A stretch of 64,000 nucleotides of DNA, taken from positions 62,001 through 126,000 of the forward strand of contig NZ_VTZS01000005.1 in the NCBI RefSeq assembly GCF_008367235.1, in the 5' to 3' direction. The notes beneath the pieces are model-generated. The model saw only the letters and a list, made by a program, of their open reading frames with translations, was not told the DNA's origin and did no database searches. Shown piece by piece: positions 1 to 9,390 of the stretch (its first letter is position 1; the number at the start of each line of letters is the position of its first letter). This stretch comes from Pareuzebyella sediminis. Its GTDB lineage: Bacteria; Bacteroidota; Bacteroidia; Flavobacteriales; Flavobacteriaceae. The position numbers and the translations under genes are program-made.

Positions 1-1
1 G

Positions 2-868
2 CAAGAAGCCGTTCTTGCAGGCTCTCTACATGCCATGGACCTTACAAAGGACCGTATGATTACTGCCTATAGAAATCACGTTCAGCCCATAGGGATGGGC
101 GTAGATCCAAAAAAAGTAATGGCGGAACTCTACGGTAAGGTCACCGGCACATCAAAGGGCATGGGCGGTTCGATGCATATTTTTTCGAAAGAACACCGTT
201 TTCACGGGGGCCATGGTATCGTCGGAGGGCAAATTCCTTTAGGTGCAGGTATGGCTTTTGGAGACAAGTATTTTGAACGGGATAATGTAACCCTTTGTTA
301 TATGGGAGATGGTGCCGTTCGCCAAGGATCGTTTCACGAGGCTCTGAACCTAGCGATGCTATGGCAGCTTCCCGTAGTTTTTATTTGTGAAAATAATGGG
401 TACGCCATGGGAACTTCTGTAGCAAGAACTTCACATTCCACTGAAATCTGGAAACTAGGATTGGGTTATGAAATGCCATGTGGACCGGTAGACGGTATGG
501 ACCCAGTGACAGTGGCCCAAGAAGTGAGCAAGGCCATAGAACGAGCAAGAACCGGTGGCGGTCCCACTTTCTTGGAAATGAAAACGTATCGATACCGAGG
601 ACATTCTATGTCAGATGCACAACATTATCGTACTAAAGAGGAAGTACAGGAATATCAAAAAATAGACCCTATTACTCAAGTGCTCGATGTAATCAAAGAA
701 AATGAATACGCGACCGAAGAAGAAATCAAGGCCATAGACAAGGCGGTGAAGGAAAGGGTTTCCGAATGCGAGAAATTCGCCGACGAATCAGATTATCCTC
801 CGGCCGAACAATTATATGATATGGTCTATGAGCAAGAAGATTTTCCGTTTGTACAACATAAACTATAG
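2..868 (+). CDS. pdhA: Pyruvate dehydrogenase E1 component, alpha subunit (5'-partial)
   Basis: This is the thiamine-diphosphate-binding alpha subunit of the E1 component, which decarboxylates pyruvate and passes the acetyl group to the lipoyl arm of E2. The frame is open from base 2 with family-like sequence (QEAVLAGSLHAMD), so the gene starts before the window and roughly the first 45 residues are missing. The ThDP/Mg motif is visible as GDG (bases 305-313) followed about 27 residues later by NN in ICENNGYAMG. The conserved YRYRGHSMSD loop lies in the C-terminal third. The E2 gene follows after 4 bases, so the two are co-transcribed. The partner beta subunit is not here but at 37014-37991. 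Confidence 0.95.
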   Translation, partial: QEAVLAGSLHAMDLTKDRMITAYRNHVQPIGMGVDPKKVMAELYGKVTGTSKGMGGSMHIFSKEHRFHGGHGIVGGQIPLGAGMAFGDKYFERDNVTLCYMGDGAVRQGSFHEALNLAMLWQLPVVFICENNGYAMGTSVARTSHSTEIWKLGLGYEMPCGPVDGMDPVTVAQEVSKAIERARTGGGPTFLEMKTYRYRGHSMSDAQHYRTKEEVQEYQKIDPITQVLDVIKENEYATEEEIKAIDKAVKERVSECEKFADESDYPPAEQLYDMVYEQEDFPFVQHKL

Positions 869-872
869 GTAA

Positions 873-2564
873 ATGGCAGAAGTTATAAACATGCCCCGAT
901 TGAGCGATACCATGGAAGAAGGTACCGTAGCTAAGTGGCTAAAGCAAGTTGGTGATAAAGTTGAAGAGGGTGATATTTTGGCGGAAATCGAGACCGATAA
1001 AGCTACCATGGAATTTGAATCGTTCTATGAAGGTACCCTATTGCATATTGGTATCGAAGAAGGTGACGGCGCCCCGGTAGATTCATTATTGGCAATCATA
1101 GGAGAAGAAGGAGAAGATATTTCCGGCTTGTTGAACGGTAGCGCCGATGCATCGGATAAGAAGGAAGACGATGCCTCTACTGAAGAAACTTCAGAACAAG
1201 ACGCAGTTTCCGAAGATGATTCCGATAGTAGTGGTAAAAGTACTTCATCCGATACTGGAAGCGTAGCGGAAATTCCGGAGGGTGTTGAAGTTATCAAGAT
1301 GCCAAGGTTGAGCGATACGATGGAAGAGGGAACAGTGGCAACATGGCTCAAGAAAGTAGGCGATGAGGTCGAAGAAGGCGATATTCTTGCAGAAATCGAA
1401 ACGGACAAAGCTACCATGGAATTTGAATCGTTCTATTCGGGTACCTTGTTGTACATTGGCATACAGGAAGGCGAATCTTCTCCTGTAGATGCAATTCTTG
1501 CCGTTATCGGCCCTGAAGGGACGGATGTAGACGCCGTTTTGAGTTCTAAACCCGCTGATGGAGAGAAGAAATCGAGCGAAGACAAGACCAAGGAAGTCAA
1601 ATCAGAGGATAAGCCAACAGAAGCTGACAAAGATACGGGCTCTAAAGCCGTAGGTGACGATCAGCGTATTTTTGCTTCGCCCTTGGCCAAAAAAATAGCC
1701 GAGGACAAAGGGATTGACTTATCGGAAATTTCCGGTTCGGGAGACAATGGAAGAATCGTAAAAAAGGACATAGAGAACTATAAGCCTGCCGCAAAAAAAG
1801 AGACTCCGAAAGAAACGGAAGCGGCTCCCCAAGCTTCGGCAGAGCGCAAGACACCTGACCCTGTAGCCCTTCCTGTCGGGGAAGAGCGTTCCGAAGACGT
1901 GAAGAATTCGCAAATGCGTAAAACAATCGCTAAGCGGTTGGCAGAGTCGAAATTTACCGCGCCCCATTACTACCTGACAATTGAGGTAAATATGGAAAAC
2001 GCCATCGCTTCAAGAAAACAAATCAATGAAATGCCAGATACAAAGGTGTCCTTTAACGATATGGTCGTGAAAGCATGTGCGATGGCATTAAAGAAACATC
2101 CTCAAGTCAATACTACTTGGAATGGTGATACCACCAAATACAATCATCATGTGCATGTCGGCGTTGCGGTAGCCGTTGACGAAGGGTTAGTGGTTCCCGT
2201 TTTAAAGTTTACCGATCAATTGAGCTTGACTCAAATCGGTACCGCCGTAAAAGATCTTGCAGGTCGGGCCAGAAACAAAAAATTGGCACCGGCCGAAATG
2301 GAGGGCAGTACTTTTACGGTATCTAATTTGGGCATGTTTGGTATTGTTGAATTTACTTCAATTATCAATCAGCCCAATTCAGCTATACTATCGGTCGGGG
2401 CTATCGTGGAGAAACCCGTCGTAAAAAATGGTGAAATCGCCGTTGGGAATACCATGAAAGTTACCTTGGCCTGTGACCATAGAACGGTCGATGGAGCAAC
2501 TGGCGCTCAATTCTTGTTGACGCTTCGCACGTACTTGGAGAACCCGGTCACCATGTTGGCATAG
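873..2564 (+). CDS. pdhC: Pyruvate dehydrogenase E2, dihydrolipoamide acetyltransferase with two lipoyl domains
   Basis: Core acetyltransferase of the pyruvate dehydrogenase complex, 563 residues. Two lipoyl domains (about 2-80 and 138-215) each carry the lipoylation motif ETDKATMEFES, with the modified lysines at about 43 and 179. Acidic, Ser/Glu-rich linkers follow each. A peripheral-subunit-binding domain lies at about 265-303 (FASPLAKKIAEDKG). The catalytic domain runs from about 340 to the end with the HRTVDG motif near 536. The two lipoyl domains are nearly identical, pointing to an internal duplication. It sits 4 bases after pdhA and is followed by a terminator hairpin at 2598, so the operon ends here. 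Confidence 0.96.
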   Translation: MAEVINMPRLSDTMEEGTVAKWLKQVGDKVEEGDILAEIETDKATMEFESFYEGTLLHIGIEEGDGAPVDSLLAIIGEEGEDISGLLNGSADASDKKEDDASTEETSEQDAVSEDDSDSSGKSTSSDTGSVAEIPEGVEVIKMPRLSDTMEEGTVATWLKKVGDEVEEGDILAEIETDKATMEFESFYSGTLLYIGIQEGESSPVDAILAVIGPEGTDVDAVLSSKPADGEKKSSEDKTKEVKSEDKPTEADKDTGSKAVGDDQRIFASPLAKKIAEDKGIDLSEISGSGDNGRIVKKDIENYKPAAKKETPKETEAAPQASAERKTPDPVALPVGEERSEDVKNSQMRKTIAKRLAESKFTAPHYYLTIEVNMENAIASRKQINEMPDTKVSFNDMVVKACAMALKKHPQVNTTWNGDTTKYNHHVHVGVAVAVDEGLVVPVLKFTDQLSLTQIGTAVKDLAGRARNKKLAPAEMEGSTFTVSNLGMFGIVEFTSIINQPNSAILSVGAIVEKPVVKNGEIAVGNTMKVTLACDHRTVDGATGAQFLLTLRTYLENPVTMLA

Positions 2565-2597
2565 TAGCGAACAGATTAAAAGTAAATTATTGCAAAG

Positions 2598-2629
2598 GCA
2601 TCTCCATATATTTCGAGATGCTTTTTTTT
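2598..2629 (+). terminator. Rho-independent terminator after the pdhA-E2 operon
   Basis: Stem GCATCTC / GAGATGC (2598-2604 with 2615-2621) is followed by a run of T, 34 bases after the E2 stop codon. Confidence 0.8.
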
Positions 2630-2664
2630 ATTTCTAAATTGCCATGCTAATTTAAACGATCACT

Positions 2665-3714
2665 ATGAAATATTGTTTTCTCGGCTTAATGGGGTTATTG
2701 TTGATCACTTGTGGTACCTCAAAGATTGATGAATCGGTAACCCTGAAAAGTGAAGATGCGGTAAAATTCGACCGTAATCTTATGGTAGTGCCTAAGAAGG
2801 CAGATGATGTCGAAGGCATTGAAAAGGCCGTTGCGGCTGCCGAGAATAGTTTTACCGACGCTGCCAAGGTCGAGTTTATCTTGAATTTCTTGGCTTCCGA
2901 TGAACTGAATGGTAGAGATTCTGGAAGCGAGGGTATCGCACTAGCTGCAGATTTTATCGAGAAAATTTTCATAAAGAACGGGGTTCAACCTTTCTTTTCA
3001 AGTTATCGTGATACGCTCTCTAATTTTGAGCCGGTCGCCTACAATATGGTCGGGGTACTCGAGGGTAATGATCCCGACCTCAAGAAAGAATATGTCATTA
3101 TCGGAGCCCATTATGATCATATTGGTATCATTGAAGGGGAGGATGGGGATGTGATTGCCAATGGTGCCAACGATAATGCCACAGGTACGACCACAGTTCT
3201 GGAATTGGCGCGGTATTTTGGAAACCATAAAAGTAATAGGCGTAGTATCATCTTTGCGCTGTTCAGTGCCGAAGAAAAAGGCTTACTGGGCTCTAAACAC
3301 CTCGCACAAAAACTTAAGAATGGGAATTTGGACCTCTATGCCATGTTGAATTTTGAAATGGTAGGGGTACCTCTTGTCGGAAAGGATCACCTGACCTATT
3401 TGACGGGATATGAATCGTCTAATTTGGCCGAGGTGGCCAATAGCTATTCAAAGGAAAAGTTCACCGGCTTTTTGCCAAAAGCAAAAGAATTTAATTTGTT
3501 CAAACGTTCAGATAACTATCCTTTTCATGAAGCCTTTGGGGTACCCTCCCAAACCTTCAGTACCTTTGATTTTACTAATTTTGACTTTTACCATAGGGTT
3601 GGGGACGAGGCTTCTAAAATGGACTTTGACCATATGGCCAACATTGTCAATAAAGGTATTCCGGTTATGGAAGGAATTGTGAATGCTCCCACTCAAGAAA
3701 TCAAATACTATTAA
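2665..3714 (+). CDS. M28-family metallopeptidase, lipoprotein
   Basis: Predicted zinc aminopeptidase-like exopeptidase of family M28, 349 residues. The N-terminus is a lipoprotein signal with lipobox LLITC (Cys16), so the protein is probably anchored in the envelope. Metal-site candidates are His149 (IGAHYDHIG), Asp170 (GANDNATG), the Glu pair at 203-204 (SAEEKG) and Glu231 (LNFEMVG), in the usual M28 order. Substrate is unknown. The stop codon overlaps the next ATG (TAATG at 3712), so it is translationally coupled to the following SDR gene. Confidence 0.85.
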   Translation: MKYCFLGLMGLLLITCGTSKIDESVTLKSEDAVKFDRNLMVVPKKADDVEGIEKAVAAAENSFTDAAKVEFILNFLASDELNGRDSGSEGIALAADFIEKIFIKNGVQPFFSSYRDTLSNFEPVAYNMVGVLEGNDPDLKKEYVIIGAHYDHIGIIEGEDGDVIANGANDNATGTTTVLELARYFGNHKSNRRSIIFALFSAEEKGLLGSKHLAQKLKNGNLDLYAMLNFEMVGVPLVGKDHLTYLTGYESSNLAEVANSYSKEKFTGFLPKAKEFNLFKRSDNYPFHEAFGVPSQTFSTFDFTNFDFYHRVGDEASKMDFDHMANIVNKGIPVMEGIVNAPTQEIKYY

Positions 3715-4394
3715 TGGCCTCTGTTGTCATCACAGGTGCGAGTAGGGGAATCGGTTTTGAACTGGCCCGACTCTTTGCAGATGAAGGACATAAAGTGTTG
3801 GGGCTGTCACGTAATGATACGCCCATAAAAGCTTTAGGCCATTCCAATATAACTGCCTTTCCCTTTGACCTGTCAAAACCCTCGGATTTTGTAAAGTTAG
3901 AAGCTTTTCTAAATGAGAATTGGGGTCAGGTCGACATTCTTATTAACAATGCCGGAAGGTTAGTGAATAAGCCATTCATGGAAACGTCAATGACGGAGTT
4001 TGAAGAAGTATATAAGGTAAATGTGTTCGGCGTGGCCCGAATTACACAAGCCTTACTGCCCAAAATGCCTAAAGAGGCCCATGTGGTTACCATAAGCTCT
4101 ATGGGAGGGGTTCAAGGGAGTGTGAAATTCCCAGGTTTGTCCGCCTATAGCTCTAGCAAAGGGGCGGTGGTCACTTTGACCGAGCTTTGGGCCGAGGAGT
4201 TCAAGGAAACCGGACCAGCGTTCAATGTGCTGGCCCTGGGTGCCGTGCAGACCGAAATGCTTCAAGAAGCTTTTCCTGGTTATCAGGCTCCGATCAGTGC
4301 TATGGAAATGGCGGCATATATCAAAAATTTTGCCCTTACCGGTCACCAGTATTACAACGGAAAATTACTTCAGGTAAGCAATACTACCCCCTAA
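3714..4394 (+). CDS. Short-chain dehydrogenase/reductase (SDR)
   Basis: NAD(P)-dependent oxidoreductase of the classical SDR family, 226 residues, cytosolic. The cofactor motif TGASRGIG is at 7-14 and NNAG at 78-81. The catalytic Ser lies near 128-129 and the YxxxK pair is Tyr145/Lys149 in AYSSSKG. The start overlaps the M28 stop codon by one base, and its own stop overlaps the start of the HAD gene in the same TAATG manner. The three genes therefore form one tightly coupled operon. The substrate cannot be read from the sequence. Confidence 0.88.
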   Translation: MASVVITGASRGIGFELARLFADEGHKVLGLSRNDTPIKALGHSNITAFPFDLSKPSDFVKLEAFLNENWGQVDILINNAGRLVNKPFMETSMTEFEEVYKVNVFGVARITQALLPKMPKEAHVVTISSMGGVQGSVKFPGLSAYSSSKGAVVTLTELWAEEFKETGPAFNVLALGAVQTEMLQEAFPGYQAPISAMEMAAYIKNFALTGHQYYNGKLLQVSNTTP

Positions 4395-5041
4395 TGGCAG
4401 CATATAAATGTATTATCTTCGACTGTGATGGTGTCCTTGTGGATAGTGAAGTTTTGGCTATTCGTACTTTCATCGAGGTAGCTAGGGAAAATGATATAGA
4501 TATAAACCTCGAGAAAGCGCTGAAAGAACTTAAAGGTCATTTCTTTGAGGAATGTATGCGAAAGGTGGAAAAAATGACCGGCAAAAAATTGCCCCAAGAT
4601 TTTGAATCGCGATTTCGAAAAAGGTCTTTTGAGACATTCAAAAATGAATTATTGCCTGTAGCGGGGGTCGATGAGGTACTCCAAAGCCTAGAACTTCCTT
4701 TCTGTACCGCTTCAAGTGGTCCCCAAGAAAAAATAAGACTGAATCTGGCAACGACCGGTCTGCTGCATTTCTTTCAAGACCGTATTTTCAGCTGTTATGA
4801 TATTGGTAGGTGGAAGCCCGATCCTGCCATTTTTTTACATGCGGCCCAGCACATGGGGTTTCTTCCAGAAGATTGTCTCGTCATTGAAGATTCGCTTGTC
4901 GGCGTAAGTGCGGCCAGAACAGGCGGTTTTGATGTGTTCGGATTTGCCGCCAAGGAGGAGGAGGCCCTTTTTAGACCTGAGTGCACTGCGGTATTTCACG
5001 AAATGGACCAACTTATTTCGATGATTTCCGACAAACGATGA
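4394..5041 (+). CDS. HAD-superfamily hydrolase (beta-phosphoglucomutase/GPH-like)
   Basis: Haloacid-dehalogenase-type phosphatase or phosphomutase, 215 residues from the ATG at 4394. This start is chosen because it overlaps the SDR stop codon and opens directly on the catalytic motif FDCDGVLVDSE (nucleophile Asp10, acid/base Asp12). Motif II is TASSGP, the lysine motif is KPDPAIF, and motif IV is EDSLVGVSAA. The cap insertion between motifs I and II is of the alpha-helical C1 type. A longer open frame upstream runs through the SDR gene and is not credible. The likely substrate is a small sugar phosphate, but this is not determined. Confidence 0.85.
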   Translation: MAAYKCIIFDCDGVLVDSEVLAIRTFIEVARENDIDINLEKALKELKGHFFEECMRKVEKMTGKKLPQDFESRFRKRSFETFKNELLPVAGVDEVLQSLELPFCTASSGPQEKIRLNLATTGLLHFFQDRIFSCYDIGRWKPDPAIFLHAAQHMGFLPEDCLVIEDSLVGVSAARTGGFDVFGFAAKEEEALFRPECTAVFHEMDQLISMISDKR

Positions 5042-5268
5042 AAAGCCAAAAACCGTTCAGGTCCATTTTAAAATATGCATAGGCTGCGCTCTTACCCGTA
5101 TTGAGGTAAGGGTAGTATCGAGCACTCTATTATCCTTAAAAATTCTTTTCTACTTCTCCCCTTTATTCCATCTTTGCTTTAAGGTTTAGCCTTGACATGC
5201 TCTAGGCTTATGGTGTACCTACGTTGAAAAAAATAATCAAGGCTTTACTTTGCTTTACCTTTTATTGG

Positions 5269-5895
5269 ATGAGTTCTCTTATTTTTGTGGAAGTGGATGA
5301 TATTTTAAAGAAATACTTACCGGAAAGAGCGATTGCTCCTTGCCTTGAGTTGATCAAAAGCACCGGGGTACATCTTAAAATCGTCAATGAGCGGGTGACG
5401 CGACATGGTGATTACCGTAGAATGCCTGATGGTAGGCACCAGATAACGGTAAATGCGTCGCTGAACAAGTATCGGTTCCTGCTAACTCTAATTCATGAAA
5501 TTGCACATTTGGCGGCATTTGAAAAATACGGCCGTCGAATCAAACCCCACGGAGCAGAGTGGAAACGTACCTTTCAATATTTGATGCTACCTTATATCAG
5601 ACCAGAGATTTTTCCTGAGCAATTATTGCCGTTATTGGCCCGACATTTTAAAAACCCTAAAGCGAGTAGCAGTACCGATGCACAATTGTCCATGGCCCTA
5701 CAACGTTTTGACGATAAAAATACGGATAAGACCTACGTTTTTGAAGTACCTTTGGGGAGTGTTTTCCGAATCTATAATGGCAAATTATATAAAAAAGGGA
5801 ATAGACGCGTAAAACGTTATGAGTGTGTTGAATTGGCTACAGGTAAGCTGTATCTTTTTCAACCCAATGCCCAAGTAGAGCTGGTCGGGATTTAG
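5269..5895 (+). CDS. SprT-like zinc metalloprotease-domain protein
   Basis: SprT/Spartan-like protein of 208 residues. The zinc-protease signature HEIAH is at 76-80 with a third metal ligand candidate His94 in IKPHGAEW. Bacterial SprT proteins are poorly characterised; the eukaryotic relative Spartan cleaves DNA-protein crosslinks. The frame could open at a TTG at 5224, giving a hydrophobic leader, but the ATG at 5269 puts the start close to the conserved DDILKKYLPERA region, so I prefer it. No cysteine zinc ribbon is visible at the C-terminus. Bases 5042-5268 upstream hold nothing I recognise. Confidence 0.75.
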   Translation: MSSLIFVEVDDILKKYLPERAIAPCLELIKSTGVHLKIVNERVTRHGDYRRMPDGRHQITVNASLNKYRFLLTLIHEIAHLAAFEKYGRRIKPHGAEWKRTFQYLMLPYIRPEIFPEQLLPLLARHFKNPKASSSTDAQLSMALQRFDDKNTDKTYVFEVPLGSVFRIYNGKLYKKGNRRVKRYECVELATGKLYLFQPNAQVELVGI

Positions 5896-6028
5896 GTAGT
5901 AACCGAGTCTCGACAGTGTATGATTTGAAGTTACTTAGTGGACGCCATTCAGTATGAACCGTAAGATTGTTGGCGCGGTTCAAAATTTGACAACTATCCA
6001 ATCACTAAATGGAATAACTGAACAAACT

Positions 6029-7111
6029 ATGAAAAACAAAAACTATTATGCCGTTTTAATGGCAGGCGGGGTCGGTTCTAGATTTTGGCCGATAAGCACA
6101 TCGGATTATCCGAAGCAATTTCACGACATGCTAGGTGCCGGTGAAACACTGATTCAAAAGACCTTCAAGCGCCTGAATAAGTTCGTGCCCACTGAAAACA
6201 TACTTATACTGACTAATGAAAGGTATAACGAATTGGTTCTAGAGCAGTTGCCTTTGGTGAAACAAGATCAGGTGGTACTTGAGCCCGCCATGCGGAATAC
6301 CGCCCCATGTATTCTCTATGCGGCACTGAAGATTCAGAAAATGAATCCTAATGGAGTGATGATCGTGGCTCCCAGTGACCACTGGATCGAGGACGAAGAG
6401 GCCTTCGCCGACAATGTGAAGCTTTGCTTTGAGAAATGTGAAAGGGAAGATGTGCTGTGTACGTTAGGTATTACACCTTCTTTTCCGAATACAGGTTTCG
6501 GATATATTGAATTTGAAAAGAATAGCGATGAAGTACTTAAAAAGGTCCATCAATTTCGTGAAAAACCCGATTATGAAACCGCGAAGGAGTTTCTGGCCCA
6601 AGGGAATTTTTTATGGAATGCAGGAATATTTATGTGGGGCGTAAAGACCATTGTTGATTCTTTTAAAGAGTATCAGCCTTCGCAGTATGGTCTTTTTGAA
6701 GCGGGATTTTCTTGCTATAATACGCCCGAAGAGACCGATTTTATAAAGGAAAATTATCCGAAGGCGGAGAATGTTTCCATAGACTATGCCATACTCGAAC
6801 GTTCAACATCCATTTATGTACTTCCGGCAACTTTTGATTGGAACGATTTAGGTACCTGGGGCTCACTATTTGATAAGTTGGATAAGGATGAAAACGGGAA
6901 TGCGGTGGTAAACAGTCGGGTTCTGGCCGAAGATGCTTCGGGCAACATGATCCGTTCTCCAAAAGACAAAATTGTCGTTATCGATGGCTTAAACGATTAT
7001 ATTATTGTGGATAAGGAAGAGGTACTACTTATCTATCCAAAAAGTAAGGAGCAGGATATCAAAAAGGTATTGGTGAGGGTTAAAGAAGCCTTTGGCGACA
7101 AGCACGGATAA
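6029..7111 (+). CDS. Mannose-1-phosphate guanylyltransferase
   Basis: Makes GDP-mannose from mannose-1-phosphate and GTP, for glycan or GDP-sugar synthesis; 360 residues, cytosolic. The nucleotidyltransferase signature LMAGGVGSRFWP lies right after the start, followed by YPKQF. APSDHWIED, FGYIEF and NAGIFMW are further family motifs. The ATG at 6029 is preferred over an in-frame ATG at 5954 because it places the signature about 10 residues in, as in homologues. There is no fused phosphomannose isomerase domain. The next gene starts one base after the stop. Confidence 0.92.
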   Translation: MKNKNYYAVLMAGGVGSRFWPISTSDYPKQFHDMLGAGETLIQKTFKRLNKFVPTENILILTNERYNELVLEQLPLVKQDQVVLEPAMRNTAPCILYAALKIQKMNPNGVMIVAPSDHWIEDEEAFADNVKLCFEKCEREDVLCTLGITPSFPNTGFGYIEFEKNSDEVLKKVHQFREKPDYETAKEFLAQGNFLWNAGIFMWGVKTIVDSFKEYQPSQYGLFEAGFSCYNTPEETDFIKENYPKAENVSIDYAILERSTSIYVLPATFDWNDLGTWGSLFDKLDKDENGNAVVNSRVLAEDASGNMIRSPKDKIVVIDGLNDYIIVDKEEVLLIYPKSKEQDIKKVLVRVKEAFGDKHG

Positions 7112-7112
7112 G

Positions 7113-8603
7113 ATGGAAGAAAAAAAAATTGATCAAGACAAAATTACGCCCACGGAGGCCCCCAAGGAAAGTGCCGAGGAAGTAAAGGAAGAGGTAAAAA
7201 AGGATTTTAAGGGCCTTCAGGGTAGCGTACGTAAGTTTCTCAGGGAACTTCTCGATATTCGCAACAATACAGATCAAGAGGCTACCAAAGAAGCAATTTT
7301 GGCCGACATTCCCTTTAAGGGGCATACCTCTTGGATTTTGATTTGTTCGATATTTATAGCATCGATCGGTCTCAACGCCAATTCAACTGCGGTTGTCATC
7401 GGGGCGATGTTAATATCACCACTTATGGGCCCTATTTTAGGGTTGGGAATGTCTTTGGCTCTTAACGATATCGATACGCTGCGACGTTCGCTGAAAAATT
7501 TTGCGGTGATGGTTGTTTTAAGCGTGCTTACCGCCTTTCTGTTCTTTTATTTTTTCCCCATAAAGGACGAGTCCTCCGAATTATTGGCTAGAACCGCCCC
7601 TGATATACGAGATGTACTTATTGCATTCTTCGGGGGATTGGCCCTAGTGATCGCACGTGCAAAAAAGGGTACGATCGCCAGTGTGATTTTTGGTGTTGCC
7701 ATTGCCACCGCCCTTATGCCTCCCCTCTGTACTGTGGGTTTTGGGTTGGCCATAGGTAACTACGGCTATGCGGGTGGTGCTATGTATCTCTTTATCATCA
7801 ACACGATTTTTATTGGGCTAGCAACATTTTTGATTATTAAGATTTTGCGTTTTCCTATGATGCGTTACGCGAATTCAAGAAAGCGGCGCTTGACGGCTAG
7901 AATAGCATCCATCGTGGCCATATTGATCATGGTGCCTGCAAGTTGGACCTTTTACAACGTGTTCAAGGAATCGCTTTTTAGAAAACAGGCCAATCAATTT
8001 GTAGCAGAAACCATCGCACAATATACTTTCGCTGGGGAAGGAAGGTATCTCGAGAATTTCACCAACATTGAATACAATGATGGTAAAAACCCTCAGATTG
8101 AAGTCGTTTGTATGGGAAATGAGGTTGTTCCCGCTAATATTATTGCAGGTTGGAACACTCTTAAAAATGAAGATAACAGCTTCGGGAGACTACGCAACAC
8201 GGAGTTTCATGTGATTCAAGGCGCCAATAATACCGAAATCGATCAACTTAAATATGTAAATGAACTGTACGAAACGCAAAAAAACCAATTGTCAAGCAAA
8301 GAGGAACAAATAGCCTTTTTAGAGACTGAACTCGCCCGCCTTCAAAAGTCTTTGGGGAAACAGATTCCCTTTCAGGATATTAGCAAAGAGGCCAAAGCCA
8401 ATTATGAAAATTTACAAGTATTGGAATATGGTAATTCCGTGACGACCGACTTTAATAAGATCGATACCCTAACCGTATTTTCAGTGAGATGGAAAAATAA
8501 TCTGGGCTCCGCCAAAATACAGGCTGAAAACCAAAGACTGCTCGAATGGTTGAAAATTAGGTTAAAGGATAGTACTATTCAGTTGCGGAACGCCGAAGAA
8601 TAG
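7113..8603 (+). CDS. DUF389 (TIGR00341-type) membrane protein
   Basis: Integral membrane protein of 496 residues of unknown function. After a charged Lys/Glu-rich N-terminus (about 1-70) there are several hydrophobic segments (about 75-270) with the DUF389 motif SPLMGPILGLGMSLA and a GTIASVIFGVAIATALMPP segment. A large soluble C-terminal domain (about 290-496) includes a predicted coiled coil near SKEEQIAFLETELARLQKS. The ATG at 7113 is 1 base after the guanylyltransferase stop; an ATG at 7092 would overlap that gene and is less likely. Confidence 0.8.
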   Translation: MEEKKIDQDKITPTEAPKESAEEVKEEVKKDFKGLQGSVRKFLRELLDIRNNTDQEATKEAILADIPFKGHTSWILICSIFIASIGLNANSTAVVIGAMLISPLMGPILGLGMSLALNDIDTLRRSLKNFAVMVVLSVLTAFLFFYFFPIKDESSELLARTAPDIRDVLIAFFGGLALVIARAKKGTIASVIFGVAIATALMPPLCTVGFGLAIGNYGYAGGAMYLFIINTIFIGLATFLIIKILRFPMMRYANSRKRRLTARIASIVAILIMVPASWTFYNVFKESLFRKQANQFVAETIAQYTFAGEGRYLENFTNIEYNDGKNPQIEVVCMGNEVVPANIIAGWNTLKNEDNSFGRLRNTEFHVIQGANNTEIDQLKYVNELYETQKNQLSSKEEQIAFLETELARLQKSLGKQIPFQDISKEAKANYENLQVLEYGNSVTTDFNKIDTLTVFSVRWKNNLGSAKIQAENQRLLEWLKIRLKDSTIQLRNAEE

Positions 8604-8622
8604 GGCACTTGGTCTCAATTTC

Positions 8623-9390
8623 TCAATTTCTTTCTTCGATGTACATTTGACGTACCTTTTTAAAGAGATCTGAAGAATATACAAAATTCGTAACCGCCTC
8701 ATTATCGGTCCTAAAAATCTCTTTGTTGGTGCCTTCCCAGGCTTTTAGACCGTCTTTTAAAAAGATAATCTTTTTGCCGATTTCCATTACCGAATTCATA
8801 TCATGGGTATTGATTACGGTGGTAATGTCGTATTCTTCGGTTATTTCGTGAATAAGGTTATCGATTAGAATAGCCGTTTTCGGATCAAGGCCTGAATTGG
8901 GCTCGTCGCAAAAAAGGTATTTTGGATTCATTACAATCGCTCGGGCAATAGCTACGCGTTTTTGCATACCTCCCGAGATTTCAGCCGGAAACCTGTCATG
9001 TGCGTCGACCAGATTCACCCGTTTGAGTACAAAATCTACACGGTCCTGCATTTCGGATTTAGCTTGTTTCGTGAACATTTCCAAAGGAAATCTTACGTTG
9101 CCTTCAACGGTCATGGAATCGAAAAGTGCGCTTCCTTGAAAAACCATGCCCATTTCTTGTCGAAGGTTTCTACGTTCTTCGGGTGATAATTTTGAATAAT
9201 CCTTTCCATCATAGCGAATAACACCCTCCTCAGGAGTAAACAGACCGAGAAGGCATTTGAGAAAAACGGTTTTTCCCGAACCACTTTGGCCGATTATCAG
9301 ATTTGTTTTTCCCTTGCTGAAAGTTGTCGAGATTCCTTTTAGTACATGGGCGTCACCAAATGACTTATGAATGTTTTCTACCTCGATCAT
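8623..9390 (-). CDS. ABC transporter ATP-binding protein, Mla (lipid-trafficking) type
   Basis: ATPase subunit of an Mla/Mkl-type phospholipid transporter, 255 residues. Walker A is GQSGSGKT, the signature is ISGGMQKRVAIARAI and Walker B is YLFCDEPNSGLDP. The reverse-strand gene starts right at the end of the permease gene (stop and start share base 9390), so permease and ATPase are translationally coupled, the usual order in Bacteroidota. The MCE-domain substrate-binding partner (MlaD-like) is not in this window. By family it acts at the inner membrane in outer-membrane lipid homeostasis. Confidence 0.9.
   Translation of the reverse strand: MIEVENIHKSFGDAHVLKGISTTFSKGKTNLIIGQSGSGKTVFLKCLLGLFTPEEGVIRYDGKDYSKLSPEERRNLRQEMGMVFQGSALFDSMTVEGNVRFPLEMFTKQAKSEMQDRVDFVLKRVNLVDAHDRFPAEISGGMQKRVAIARAIVMNPKYLFCDEPNSGLDPKTAILIDNLIHEITEEYDITTVINTHDMNSVMEIGKKIIFLKDGLKAWEGTNKEIFRTDNEAVTNFVYSSDLFKKVRQMYIEERN

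Noticed and set aside
1025-1926. Antisense frames within the E2 gene
   Set aside because: They are shadows of the repetitive Glu/Lys/Asp/Ser-rich coding sequence, with no family resemblance.
4187-4393. Longer HAD-family start upstream of 4394
   Set aside because: The added part runs entirely inside the SDR gene in another frame, and the catalytic motif follows directly after the ATG at 4394.
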